A DNA stretch of 26,834 nt. Source: DATJFH01 sp035495815 (GTDB taxonomy: Bacteria; Acidobacteriota; Terriglobia; Bryobacterales; Bryobacteraceae). A model generated the notes under the pieces. It ran no database searches and was not told the origin of the DNA. It saw only the letters and a list, made by a program, of their open reading frames with translations. The translations under genes were made by a program, and so were the position numbers. Below, one piece after another: positions 16,502 through 23,469 of this stretch (positions are counted from its first letter, which is position 1; every line of letters starts with the position of its first letter). The DNA lies in the NCBI GenBank assembly GCA_035495815.1, contig DATJFH010000058.1:1-26834 (forward strand). The letters run 5' to 3'.

Positions 16502-17800
16502 TCAGCGCAAGACCGGGAACTGCAAGGCCGCTTCGCGGAGCCCGCTCTCGCTCACCGCGCCGATATCCACTTCGATCAGGCGGTTCGGCGGCTCCGGCCG
16601 GGCCAGTTCGACGTGGAGAAAGTTGCTGCTCAGCGCCGAACCCGCGGGCTCCAGCGTAATCACCGACAGTCGCTGTCCCACCATCGCCCGGCGGAATTCC
16701 AAATTTTTTTCGAGTCCCAGTTGCCGCAGGACGCGGTTGCGCTCCTTCCTGACCGGTATCGGTACCTGCCCGGGCGACTCTGCCGCCGCCGTGCCGGGTC
16801 GCGAGGAGTAGGTGAACACATGCAGGTAGGTGAACGGCAGGCTCGCGATGAAGCGGCGGCTCTCTTCGAACTCGTCGTCGGTCTCGCCTGGAAAGCCCAC
16901 CATCACATCCGCTCCTATAGCCGCGTCCGGCATGGCGGCGCGCGCCTTCAGCACCCGGTCGGCATAGTGACGGGGCCGGTACTTCCGGCGCATCCGCCGC
17001 AGGACGCGGTCCGACCCCGATTGCAGCGGCGCGTGCACATGCCTGGCGATCCGCGGCGACGACGCCATCAGGTTCAGCAGATCGTCGGAAAAATCCATCG
17101 GCTCCACCGAGCTGAGCCTTAGCCGCTCCACTTCGGTCTCCCGAAGCAGGATCCGGATCAGCTCCGCCAGCCGCATGCCATCAACGCCCTGCTCCCTGCC
17201 CCAGCGTCCGAGATTGATCCCGCTCAGCACGATCTCCCGGTAGCGCCGCCCGAGTGTCCGGACCTGCTCGACGACCCGGTCCGCCGGCGCGCTGCGGCTG
17301 CGTCCCCGCACCTGCGGGATGACGCAGAACGAGCAGCGGTTGTTGCACCCGTCCTGAATCTTCAGATTCGGCCGCGTGCGGTCGCCGGCGGCGTCCTCGA
17401 CCGGGGCGGAGAGGAACTCGTGGGTTTCGAAAATGTCGCCGACATGGATGCGCCCGTGGTAGTCGAGTCCGGTCACCAGTTCGGCGATCTCCGTCTTGTG
17501 GGAATTGCCGACCACCCACTCGACTCCCGGCATCGCCGCCAGCTCGTCCGGGGCGCGCTGAGCGTAGCAGCCGGTGACCAGAATCCGGGCCGCGCCGTTC
17601 TCGCGATGCGCCCGGCGGACCGTCTGCCGTACGTCGCTGTCCGCCTCGGCGGTGACCGTGCAGGTGTTGAGCACCACCAGGTCGGCTTCCACGCGCGCCG
17701 CCGCTTCCGACAAGCCCTTGCCCCGAAGCATCGCCTCGAGAGCCGCTCCGTCAGCCTGCGTCGCGCGACAGCCGAAATTCTGGACGAAAAACGTGCGCAT
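16502..17800 (-). CDS. mtaB: tRNA N6-threonylcarbamoyladenosine(37) methylthiotransferase
   Basis: A 432-residue radical-SAM enzyme that adds a methylthio group to t6A37 of tRNAs reading ANN codons. The UPF0004 domain holds the first Fe-S cluster cysteines C11 (QNFGCRATQ), C47 (LNTCTVT) and C78 (VTGCYAQR). The radical-SAM motif CNNRCSFC supplies C152, C156 and C159. Later motifs are VLSGINLG, LRLSSVEP and HVHAPLQSGSD, and a TRAM-like C-terminal region follows. The C-R-A-T-Q form at C11 favours MtaB over MiaB. The start at 17800 gives the family N-terminus MRTFFVQNFGC. Only five bases separate it from the upstream secreted protein. Confidence 0.93.
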   Translation of the reverse strand: MRTFFVQNFGCRATQADGAALEAMLRGKGLSEAAARVEADLVVLNTCTVTAEADSDVRQTVRRAHRENGAARILVTGCYAQRAPDELAAMPGVEWVVGNSHKTEIAELVTGLDYHGRIHVGDIFETHEFLSAPVEDAAGDRTRPNLKIQDGCNNRCSFCVIPQVRGRSRSAPADRVVEQVRTLGRRYREIVLSGINLGRWGREQGVDGMRLAELIRILLRETEVERLRLSSVEPMDFSDDLLNLMASSPRIARHVHAPLQSGSDRVLRRMRRKYRPRHYADRVLKARAAMPDAAIGADVMVGFPGETDDEFEESRRFIASLPFTYLHVFTYSSRPGTAAAESPGQVPIPVRKERNRVLRQLGLEKNLEFRRAMVGQRLSVITLEPAGSALSSNFLHVELARPEPPNRLIEVDIGAVSESGLREAALQFPVLR

Positions 17801-17805
17801 GAAAC

Positions 17806-18693
17806 CTACGGAGCGTCGAACTTCAGCTCGCTTTCCGCGCCGAATTTGCGAAAGGGCGTGTATTGAAAAATATTCTCCGTGATGAGCTTGTCGCCGATCA
17901 CGTCCCGGTGCACCACCGACGCTGGAAGCAGGCAGCCGTGCGCGCTCATGGCGTAATCCACCGTGCCTTCCGTGTTCATGATGAAGGGACCCTCCTTGCG
18001 CGACGTCAGCAGCCGGATGCGCAGCGGCAGGTAGTCCGGCAGACGCACCCAAAGGAAGCCCTGTAGCGTATTGCGCAGCGCCGCGTTGTGCGCGAACACC
18101 GTCAGCGCCTCCTTCCCCTCGTTCTGGTGAAAGGCGATCACCATGGCCGTGTCGGCGCCAATCCGGTCCTGGCCCTTGATCTCGAACTCGTAATCCTTCA
18201 GCCGGCGCTTGGAGAAAAGCAGGATCAGCTGTCCGAAATCGGTGGCGGCGCCGATCAGGCCGTGTTTTTCAAAATCCTGCAGCATTCGCTTCTTCACGCC
18301 GTCGTCATTCGAACGCATCCCCATCGTCAGCGCGCGGCGGGCCTTTTCCTGCGTGGCTACTTTCTTGCCGTCCACCGTTGTTACCGTGCGGAATTCGTGC
18401 AGCGCCGCCGGGGAGTCCTTGAACGAAGAATACCCGTACTCGGAAACGATCTCCCGAGTCTGGAATTCTTCCTTGGGGAGCCTGGTGGCCGCTTCTCCGA
18501 TCCGGGGCCGGAAACGCACGGCTCCCTTGCGAGCCTTCTGCTTCAGCGTTTCTTCCGAGAGTACGGCGCGGGCGCTGTAGGCGAACACCTCGGCCTCCTC
18601 CGAGACCCGATTCAGCATCGCCTGCAAGTCGGCGCTCTGCTGCGCCCGGGCGGAGCAAGCCAGAGCCGCCGCGAGCGCGCAACACAATCGCAT
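17806..18693 (-). CDS. Secreted hypothetical protein
   Basis: A 295-residue protein with a short signal peptide (MRLCCALAAALACSARA|Q); the cysteines inside it do not form a clear lipobox. The mature part contains FAYSARAVLSEETLKQKARKG, DFGQLILLFSKRRLKDYEFEI and LWVRLPDYLPLRIRLLTSR. It ends with a strand pattern somewhat like outer-membrane-lipoprotein carrier folds. I do not recognise a named family. It lies 30 bases after an oxidoreductase and 5 before mtaB. TACAAT abuts its ATG, so it may have its own leaderless promoter. Confidence 0.8.
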   Translation of the reverse strand: MRLCCALAAALACSARAQQSADLQAMLNRVSEEAEVFAYSARAVLSEETLKQKARKGAVRFRPRIGEAATRLPKEEFQTREIVSEYGYSSFKDSPAALHEFRTVTTVDGKKVATQEKARRALTMGMRSNDDGVKKRMLQDFEKHGLIGAATDFGQLILLFSKRRLKDYEFEIKGQDRIGADTAMVIAFHQNEGKEALTVFAHNAALRNTLQGFLWVRLPDYLPLRIRLLTSRKEGPFIMNTEGTVDYAMSAHGCLLPASVVHRDVIGDKLITENIFQYTPFRKFGAESELKFDAP

Positions 18694-18698
18694 ACCTA

Positions 18699-18704
18699 AT
18701 TGTA
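18699..18704 (-). promoter_or_regulatory. -10 element abutting the start codon of the secreted hypothetical gene
   Basis: Minus-strand TACAAT ends five bases before the ATG at 18693, so transcription would begin at or next to the A of the start codon. I see no good -35 in the 30-base gap. Confidence 0.35.
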
Positions 18705-18723
18705 ACGGCAGCCGGGACGCCCC

Positions 18724-19872
18724 TCAGCGCTGGGCCACTTTTTCCCACTGGCCGGTGCGCGCCGACTTCAACACCGCGTCCGTCACGTCGTCGGTCGCCA
18801 GCCCGTCGCGGAAGCTCGGGCCCGGAACCTTGCCGCTGCTCAGGCCGGCGATGAAATCCGCTACCTGGTGAATGAAGGTGTGCTCGTAGCCGATCTGCAG
18901 CCCGGGCACCCACCAGTGCTTCATGTAGGGATGGTCTCCGTCGGTGATGTGAATCGACCGCCAGCCGCGCAGCGGACCCTCATCGCGATGATCGAAATAC
19001 TGCAGCCGGTGCAGATCGTGCAGGTCCCAGGCGATGGAAGCTTGCTCGCCGTTGATCTCCAGCGTGTACAGCGCCTTGTGCCCGCGGGCGTAGCGGGTCG
19101 CTTCGAACGTCGCCAGCGAGCCGTTGCGGAACCGCGCCAGGAACGCGCTGGCGTCGTCGATGCCGACCTTCTCCACCTTGCCCGTCAGCGTGTGCGGGCG
19201 CTCCTTGATGAAAGTCTCGGTCATCGCCGTGACCTGATCGATACCGCCGTTGAGCCACATCGCGGTGTCGATGCAGTGCGCGAGCAGGTCGCCGGTGACG
19301 CCGCTGCCGGCCACGCTTACGTCGAGCCGCCACAATCCCGCGCCGCCCTGCGGCAGCTCCTTCGAAATGGTCCAGTCCTGCAGGAATTTTGCGCGGTAAT
19401 GGAAGATGCGCCCCAACCGGCCCTCGTCGATCAACTGCTTCGCCATCACCACCGCGGGCACGCGACGGTAGTTGTACCAGACCATGTTCGGCACGCCGGC
19501 CAGTTCGACCGCCGCTACCATATTCTCGGCCTCGGCCCCGCTCATCGCCAGCGGCTTCTCGCACAGCACCATCTTGCCCGCCGCCGCGGCCGCCAGGGCG
19601 ATCTCCGCGTGTGTGTTGTTTGGGCTGGCGATGTCGATCAGGTCGATATCCTTCCTCCCGACCAGCTTCCGCCAGTCGGTCTCGGCCGACTCGTAGCCCC
19701 ACTGTTCGGCGAACGCCTTGACCTTGCCCTCGTCCCGCGCGCAGACGGCCTTTAGCACCGGCTGGTAATCCAGATCGAAGAAGGTATTGACCTTCCCGAA
19801 GGCATTCGAGTGGGTCCGGCCCATGAACCCGTATCCGACCAGCCCGACATTTAATTTCTTTTTCTTGGTCAT
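18724..19872 (-). CDS. Gfo/Idh/MocA family oxidoreductase
   Basis: A 382-residue predicted NAD(P)-dependent sugar/inositol dehydrogenase. The Rossmann motif is LNVGLVGYGFMGRTHSNAF (GYGFMG at 13-18). The catalytic lysine motif is CEKPLAM (E105-K106-P107), YNYRR lies at 133-137, and the D-x-x-x-H pair is D195/H199 (GVTGDLLAHC). The ATG at 19872 is chosen; a GTG at 19890 would overlap the upstream gene. GGAGG lies 12 bases before the ATG. The upstream isomerase ends five bases before it. Isomerase plus oxidoreductase is a frequent catabolic pair for unusual sugars or inositols. Confidence 0.92.
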   Translation of the reverse strand: MTKKKKLNVGLVGYGFMGRTHSNAFGKVNTFFDLDYQPVLKAVCARDEGKVKAFAEQWGYESAETDWRKLVGRKDIDLIDIASPNNTHAEIALAAAAAGKMVLCEKPLAMSGAEAENMVAAVELAGVPNMVWYNYRRVPAVVMAKQLIDEGRLGRIFHYRAKFLQDWTISKELPQGGAGLWRLDVSVAGSGVTGDLLAHCIDTAMWLNGGIDQVTAMTETFIKERPHTLTGKVEKVGIDDASAFLARFRNGSLATFEATRYARGHKALYTLEINGEQASIAWDLHDLHRLQYFDHRDEGPLRGWRSIHITDGDHPYMKHWWVPGLQIGYEHTFIHQVADFIAGLSSGKVPGPSFRDGLATDDVTDAVLKSARTGQWEKVAQR

Positions 19873-19877
19873 AGAGG

Positions 19878-20921
19878 TTATTGCCTCCACCCGTGCGCTT
19901 CGCGGACTGCCAGCATGGTCGCCAGGATGTCGTTCCAGGTTTTTGGCTGCATCATGACCGCGTTCGGGAACATGCAGCCATCCCAGCAGATGTGCTGGAA
20001 GGCGCGCGTGGGCTGCCCCTTTTCGTCGCGCATCCAGTGGCCGGCGTCGCGGACGATGTCGAGCTTGCCGTTCGGATCGCCGGGCAGGCAGTGGTGGCCG
20101 GTTTTGTCGTGGGAGCCGGAGCCCTTCACGGTGGCGTCGTTCTGGGCCACGTGGAAATCGATGGTCCAGGGCCGCAGCGCCGAGGTGAGCGTGCGCAGGG
20201 CGGTCTGCAGACCGTCATCGGCGCCGCTCCAGTCGAAATCCGGCGGGAGGATGCGATCTTCCGGGGCGTTGAATCCCAGAGTGAAGAGCAGCGTGTGGGC
20301 CATGTCCGCCTGAAAGCCCAGCGTCCTGGGACGGCCCACCATTTCGAGCAGATGCGTCATCTGTTTCCAGCTGTGCATGCCGCCCCAGCAGATCTCCCCT
20401 TCGGCGGCCAGGCGCTCGCCGAAAGCTTCCGCGACGTCGCAGGCTTCGCGAAAGGTCTCCGCGATCAGCTTGCTGTTGCCGGCCGGATCCTTGGCCCACT
20501 CGGCCGGGCTGGCAGCGGAGTCGATCCGGACCACGCCGTAGGGCCGGATGCCGATGTCTCGCAGCTTGCGGGCGATCCGGCAGCCTTTGCGGACTTGCCC
20601 GACGAAAGCTTTGCGCTCCTCGGCGCTGCCCATCGCCGAACCGCCTCCGGTGGGAGGCCAGACCGGCGCGACTACCGAGCCGACCACGAAATTCTTCGCG
20701 CGGATCTTGTCGGCGAGCCGGGCCAGATCGTCATCGGTCGAGTCGATGCTCACGTGCGGGTCGAAGAGAAACAGGTCCACGCCTTCGAAGCGCGCGCCGT
20801 TGACTTCCGCGGCCGCAGTCAGGTTGAGCATCGTGTCCAGGTCGATGGGAGGCTCCGAATCGGGCCCCTTGCCGACCAGGCCGGGCCACATCGCGTTATG
20901 CACTCTGGGGTAATTGTTCAT
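19878..20921 (-). CDS. Sugar phosphate isomerase/epimerase-like TIM-barrel protein
   Basis: A 347-residue protein of the xylose-isomerase-like TIM-barrel superfamily, which binds a divalent metal through Glu, Asp and His residues. Candidate ligands are E176 (AAEGEICWGGMHSW), D206/H209 (GFQADMAHT) and H257 (TIDFHVAQND). GAAGGA lies four bases before the ATG. A TAAAAT -10 (minus strand, 20963-20968) could drive this gene and those after it. It is paired with a Gfo/Idh/MocA oxidoreductase five bases downstream, consistent with a sugar or inositol route. Exact substrate unknown. Confidence 0.88.
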   Translation of the reverse strand: MNNYPRVHNAMWPGLVGKGPDSEPPIDLDTMLNLTAAAEVNGARFEGVDLFLFDPHVSIDSTDDDLARLADKIRAKNFVVGSVVAPVWPPTGGGSAMGSAEERKAFVGQVRKGCRIARKLRDIGIRPYGVVRIDSAASPAEWAKDPAGNSKLIAETFREACDVAEAFGERLAAEGEICWGGMHSWKQMTHLLEMVGRPRTLGFQADMAHTLLFTLGFNAPEDRILPPDFDWSGADDGLQTALRTLTSALRPWTIDFHVAQNDATVKGSGSHDKTGHHCLPGDPNGKLDIVRDAGHWMRDEKGQPTRAFQHICWDGCMFPNAVMMQPKTWNDILATMLAVREAHGWRQ

Positions 20922-20962
20922 GTCGTCCTTCCGGGCCGCAACTGGCGAACACCAAGTCTAGA

Positions 20963-20968
20963 ATTTTA
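20963..20968 (-). promoter_or_regulatory. Possible -10 element of the isomerase-oxidoreductase operon
   Basis: Minus-strand TAAAAT in the otherwise GC-rich gap, about 42 bases before the ATG at 20921. A perfect hairpin CGCGCC-tcgt-GGCGCG (20974-20989) covers the place where a -35 would sit; no -35 consensus is seen. Confidence 0.3.
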
Positions 20969-21025
20969 CACTACGCGCCTCGTGGCGCGAGCACTCGTGC
21001 GTGCCGTGCCGGAGACCAGGACGTG

Positions 21026-21154
21026 CTAGGGCTCTTCCGGCCAGCGATGTTTGGGATACCGCCGGCTCAGCTGGCGCCGGATCTGCGGGTAGAGCCGGAC
21101 CCAGAAACCCGCGAGGTCGGCGGTCGTCTGCACCGGCCGCTGGTTTGGCGCTAT
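21026..21154 (-). pseudogene. Isolated C-terminal tail of an HrpB-type ATP-dependent helicase
   Basis: Directly after the recX stop, and in the same frame, 42 sense codons plus a TAG encode IAPNQRPVQTTADLAGFW and then RRYPKHRWPEEP. This is the characteristic end of HrpB helicases (APN-RPVQ-T-DLAGFW ... RYPKH-WPEDP) as I know the family. No helicase domain, ATG or plausible start precedes it, as recX occupies the upstream DNA. It is most simply the 3' remnant of a deleted hrpB gene. Alternatives are read-through of the recX TAG to add a 42-residue tail, or use of the internal GTG. Confidence 0.6.
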
Positions 21155-21709
21155 CTATGGCTCCTCTTCTTCCTCGGGAGGCTCGAAGGTGTCCAGCACG
21201 TCGTCCCGCTCTGAAATCCGCTTGAGCGCGAGAATGACATTGGCGGAACTGAAGCCGGCCCGGATCAGCTTGCGGTATGCCGACGCGAGCCGGCGTGGAT
21301 CTTCGAAGTCTTCAGCCAGCGTGGTTTTCGGGTGGAACTTGCGTTCGATGAAGCTCGCGATCAGCGCCACTTCGTCCACGTCCCGGTAGATGCGCGCGAC
21401 CGCCCCTTCCGCCAGCGACGAGCTGACCTGTCGCTGGCGCAGGTCGCGCAGCACGCGCGATTTGCCCAGGCCCTGGTTCTCCAGTCGAAAGCCGGCGTAA
21501 CTTTCGGCAAAGCGCTTGTCACTGAGATAACCGCGGTCGCGCAGCCGTGAGAGGGTATCCTCGACGTCCGCGGCGCGTTCCGCCCGAAGACGCAGCTTCC
21601 GCCGCATTTCCCCCGTGGATTGGGCTCGCGCAGCCAATGTCTTGACGGCGTATTCCCACAACGCCTCGGCCGGCAAGCGGGGCTTTTCACGGCCTCCTGG
21701 GCGCCTCAT
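21155..21709 (-). CDS. recX: Regulatory protein RecX
   Basis: A 184-residue protein that modulates RecA filaments. Typical RecX pattern: ALWEYAVKTLAARAQSTGEMRRKL (repeat 1), VEDTLSRLRDRGYLSDKRFAESYAGFRL (the LxxxGYLdD-xFA motif), then LGKSRVLRDLRQRQVSSSLAEGAV (repeat 2) and a third helical repeat near AGFSSANVILALKRI. The C-terminus is acidic (EPPEEEEEP). A TACAAT element (minus, 21720-21725) lies ten bases before the ATG, implying a leader of only a few bases. No recA lies in the window. Confidence 0.9.
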   Translation of the reverse strand: MRRPGGREKPRLPAEALWEYAVKTLAARAQSTGEMRRKLRLRAERAADVEDTLSRLRDRGYLSDKRFAESYAGFRLENQGLGKSRVLRDLRQRQVSSSLAEGAVARIYRDVDEVALIASFIERKFHPKTTLAEDFEDPRRLASAYRKLIRAGFSSANVILALKRISERDDVLDTFEPPEEEEEP

Positions 21710-21719
21710 CTCAGTTGAA

Positions 21720-21725
21720 ATTGTA
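21720..21725 (-). promoter_or_regulatory. recX: -10 element of recX
   Basis: Minus-strand TACAAT, ten bases upstream of the recX ATG at 21709, predicting a start about four bases before the codon. No convincing -35 is visible. Confidence 0.35.
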
Positions 21726-21750
21726 CACGAGGACGCGCGGCGTCTGGCGG

Positions 21751-21756
21751 TATAAT
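21751..21756 (+). promoter_or_regulatory. -10 element of the YtxH-coiled-coil-CpsB operon
   Basis: A perfect TATAAT, 62 bases before the YtxH ATG, in the divergent gap with recX. No recognisable -35 lies 16-18 bases upstream. Confidence 0.45.
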
Positions 21757-21818
21757 GATGTTGGCATGAGGGCCGGCCGAACCTGGAACGGCCTACTCAC
21801 ATTCAGGAGGAGCACATC

Positions 21819-22151
21819 ATGGCCGAACAAAATAACGGAATATCGTATTTCATCGTGGGTCTCGGCGTGGGAGTGGCGGTTGGAATGCTGCTCGCCCCAA
21901 GATCCGGCGAAGAGACTCGTCAGCTGCTGCGCACCAAGGCTGATGAAGGAAAGGATTACCTCAAAGCCAGGGCGGACGAGAGCCGGGAATACATGCGGCA
22001 GCGTGGAACCGAGCTGCGGGAATCCGCCAGCGACCTGATCGACCGCAGCAAGGACGCCATCACGCGGCAGAAGGAACAGCTCGCCATGGCCGTGGAAGCG
22101 GGGAAACAGGCCTATCGCGAAAGCGTCGGCGACAATTCCCCGGTTCTCTGA
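21819..22151 (+). CDS. YtxH domain-containing membrane protein
   Basis: A 110-residue protein with one N-terminal membrane segment (ISYFIVGLGVGVAVGMLLAP, about residues 8-27) followed directly by RSGEETRQLL, the hallmark of the YtxH family. The rest is a long charged amphipathic helix. AGGAGGA lies nine bases before the ATG. YtxH proteins are linked to envelope stress in other bacteria, but their mechanism is unclear. It is first in a three-gene run with a second single-pass helical protein and a PHP phosphatase. Confidence 0.88.
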   Translation: MAEQNNGISYFIVGLGVGVAVGMLLAPRSGEETRQLLRTKADEGKDYLKARADESREYMRQRGTELRESASDLIDRSKDAITRQKEQLAMAVEAGKQAYRESVGDNSPVL

Positions 22152-22179
22152 CGCAGCCCCATTCGACGAGGAGTGCGAT

Positions 22180-22686
22180 ATGTCTGAAGACGTTTTCCGC
22201 TGGGTGATCACGGGTGGGGTCGCCCTCAGCTCGCTCATGACCGCCGTGATGGCGATCGCGATGCTGTCGTTGTATCGCACTTCGAAGCGCATGGAGGAAC
22301 GGGTGGTCCCCCTGGTGGACAAGGCGGGACCCATTCTGGATTCGGCGCGCGACATGCTCGACCACGCCAGGCCGAGGATCGAGGGCATGTTGGCTCAAGC
22401 CTCCGAAATGACCGCTTCGGCCCGGGAGCAGGTGGCACGCCTCGACGCCCTGGTGACCGAGACGGCCGAGCGCGCCCGGGTCCAGATAGACCGCATCGAC
22501 GTGGTTGTCACTGACACCGTGGAGCGCGTGCAGGAAACGACAGTCGCCGTGCAGAATACCATTCTGCGGCCTGTGCGAGAGGTCAACGGGGTGGTTTCCG
22601 GAGTCCGCGCGGCGCTCTCCGTGCTCGCCAGCCGGAATCGCGCGTCGGTGGATCACGCCACGCAGGACGAGGAGATGTTTATCTGA
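22180..22686 (+). CDS. Membrane-anchored coiled-coil protein (DUF948-like)
   Basis: A 168-residue protein with one N-terminal membrane helix (WVITGGVALSSLMTAVMAIAM, about residues 8-28), then a continuous helical region rich in A, E, R, D and V with heptad-like spacing (EERVVPLVDKAGPILDSARDML, ETAERARVQIDRIDVVV). GAGGAG precedes the ATG. It resembles DUF948 proteins in architecture, with weak confidence in the exact family. It begins 28 bases after the YtxH gene and ends two bases before the phosphatase start. Confidence 0.78.
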   Translation: MSEDVFRWVITGGVALSSLMTAVMAIAMLSLYRTSKRMEERVVPLVDKAGPILDSARDMLDHARPRIEGMLAQASEMTASAREQVARLDALVTETAERARVQIDRIDVVVTDTVERVQETTVAVQNTILRPVREVNGVVSGVRAALSVLASRNRASVDHATQDEEMFI

Positions 22687-22688
22687 TC

Positions 22689-23450
22689 TTGATCGACGTC
22701 CACAGCCATATCCTGCCCGGCGTGGATGACGGAGCCAAGACGCTCGAAGAATCGCTGGCCATGTTACGGCTGGCGGCCGGGAGCGGGACGACGGATATCG
22801 TCGCCAGTCCGCATGCCAATCACGAATACAAGTTCGATCCGGACGTCAATTCACTGCTGCTCGCGGACCTGCGCCACGCGATAGGCGGAACCATCCGGAT
22901 CCATCACGGCTGCGACTTCCACCTCTCCTATGACAATATCCAGGATGCGCTCAAAAACCCCCGCAAATACGCCATCAACAATAAAAACTATGTCCTGGTG
23001 GAGTTTTCCGACCTGTTGATCCCGAAAACCACCGACGACGTGTTCTACCAGATGCGGATGGCCGGCATGATCCCGATCATTACCCATCCGGAGCGAAACA
23101 TGCTCCTGCAGCAGCGCCTCAATCAGCTCAAGGCCTGGGCCGAATCGGGATGCCTGCTCCAGGTGACCGGCGGATCGCTTCTCGGCCGCTTCGGAAAACA
23201 GGCCAAAGCGTTCGCCGACCGGCTGATGAAAGAAGGTCTGGCCCACATCGTCGCCAGCGACGCGCATGATACCAGGCACCGGCCTCCGTCGCTGAAGGAA
23301 GCCTTCGAATATGTGGCCAGGACGTATGGTCCGGAGCGGGCGGAGATGCTTTTCCATGCCAATCCGGCTGCCGTGCTGACAGGCGACCCGGTCGATCCGT
23401 ACCCGGAAGTGGTTCTTCCCCAGAAGAAGTGGTTTCAGTTCTGGACTTGA
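22689..23450 (+). CDS. CpsB/CapC-type PHP-domain tyrosine phosphatase
   Basis: A 253-residue metal-dependent phosphatase-like protein of the PHP fold. In Firmicutes its relatives remove phosphate from the tyrosine kinase that controls capsule synthesis. Metal-ligand motifs are all visible: DVHSHILPGVDDGA (H5, H7), SPHANH (H42), VEFSD (E105), THPERN (H133), SDAHD (D191, H193). The start is a TTG at 22689, because the family motif begins two residues later and no ATG or GTG fits. It is two bases from the upstream stop. No capsule polymerase, kinase or glycosyltransferase lies nearby, so the physiological target is unknown. Confidence 0.88.
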   Translation: MIDVHSHILPGVDDGAKTLEESLAMLRLAAGSGTTDIVASPHANHEYKFDPDVNSLLLADLRHAIGGTIRIHHGCDFHLSYDNIQDALKNPRKYAINNKNYVLVEFSDLLIPKTTDDVFYQMRMAGMIPIITHPERNMLLQQRLNQLKAWAESGCLLQVTGGSLLGRFGKQAKAFADRLMKEGLAHIVASDAHDTRHRPPSLKEAFEYVARTYGPERAEMLFHANPAAVLTGDPVDPYPEVVLPQKKWFQFWT

Positions 23451-23469
23451 TGGCGCCTGGGACTCACCG

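Noticed and set aside
20974..20989. Hairpin CGCGCC-tcgt-GGCGCG as a terminator for recX/HrpB tail
   Set aside because: There is no T-run after it on either strand, and it may overlap the next promoter region; function cannot be decided.
19881..21029. A 382-codon plus-strand frame across the isomerase
   Set aside because: The minus-strand TIM-barrel protein has metal-ligand motifs, a ribosome-binding site and operon spacing; the plus frame has none.
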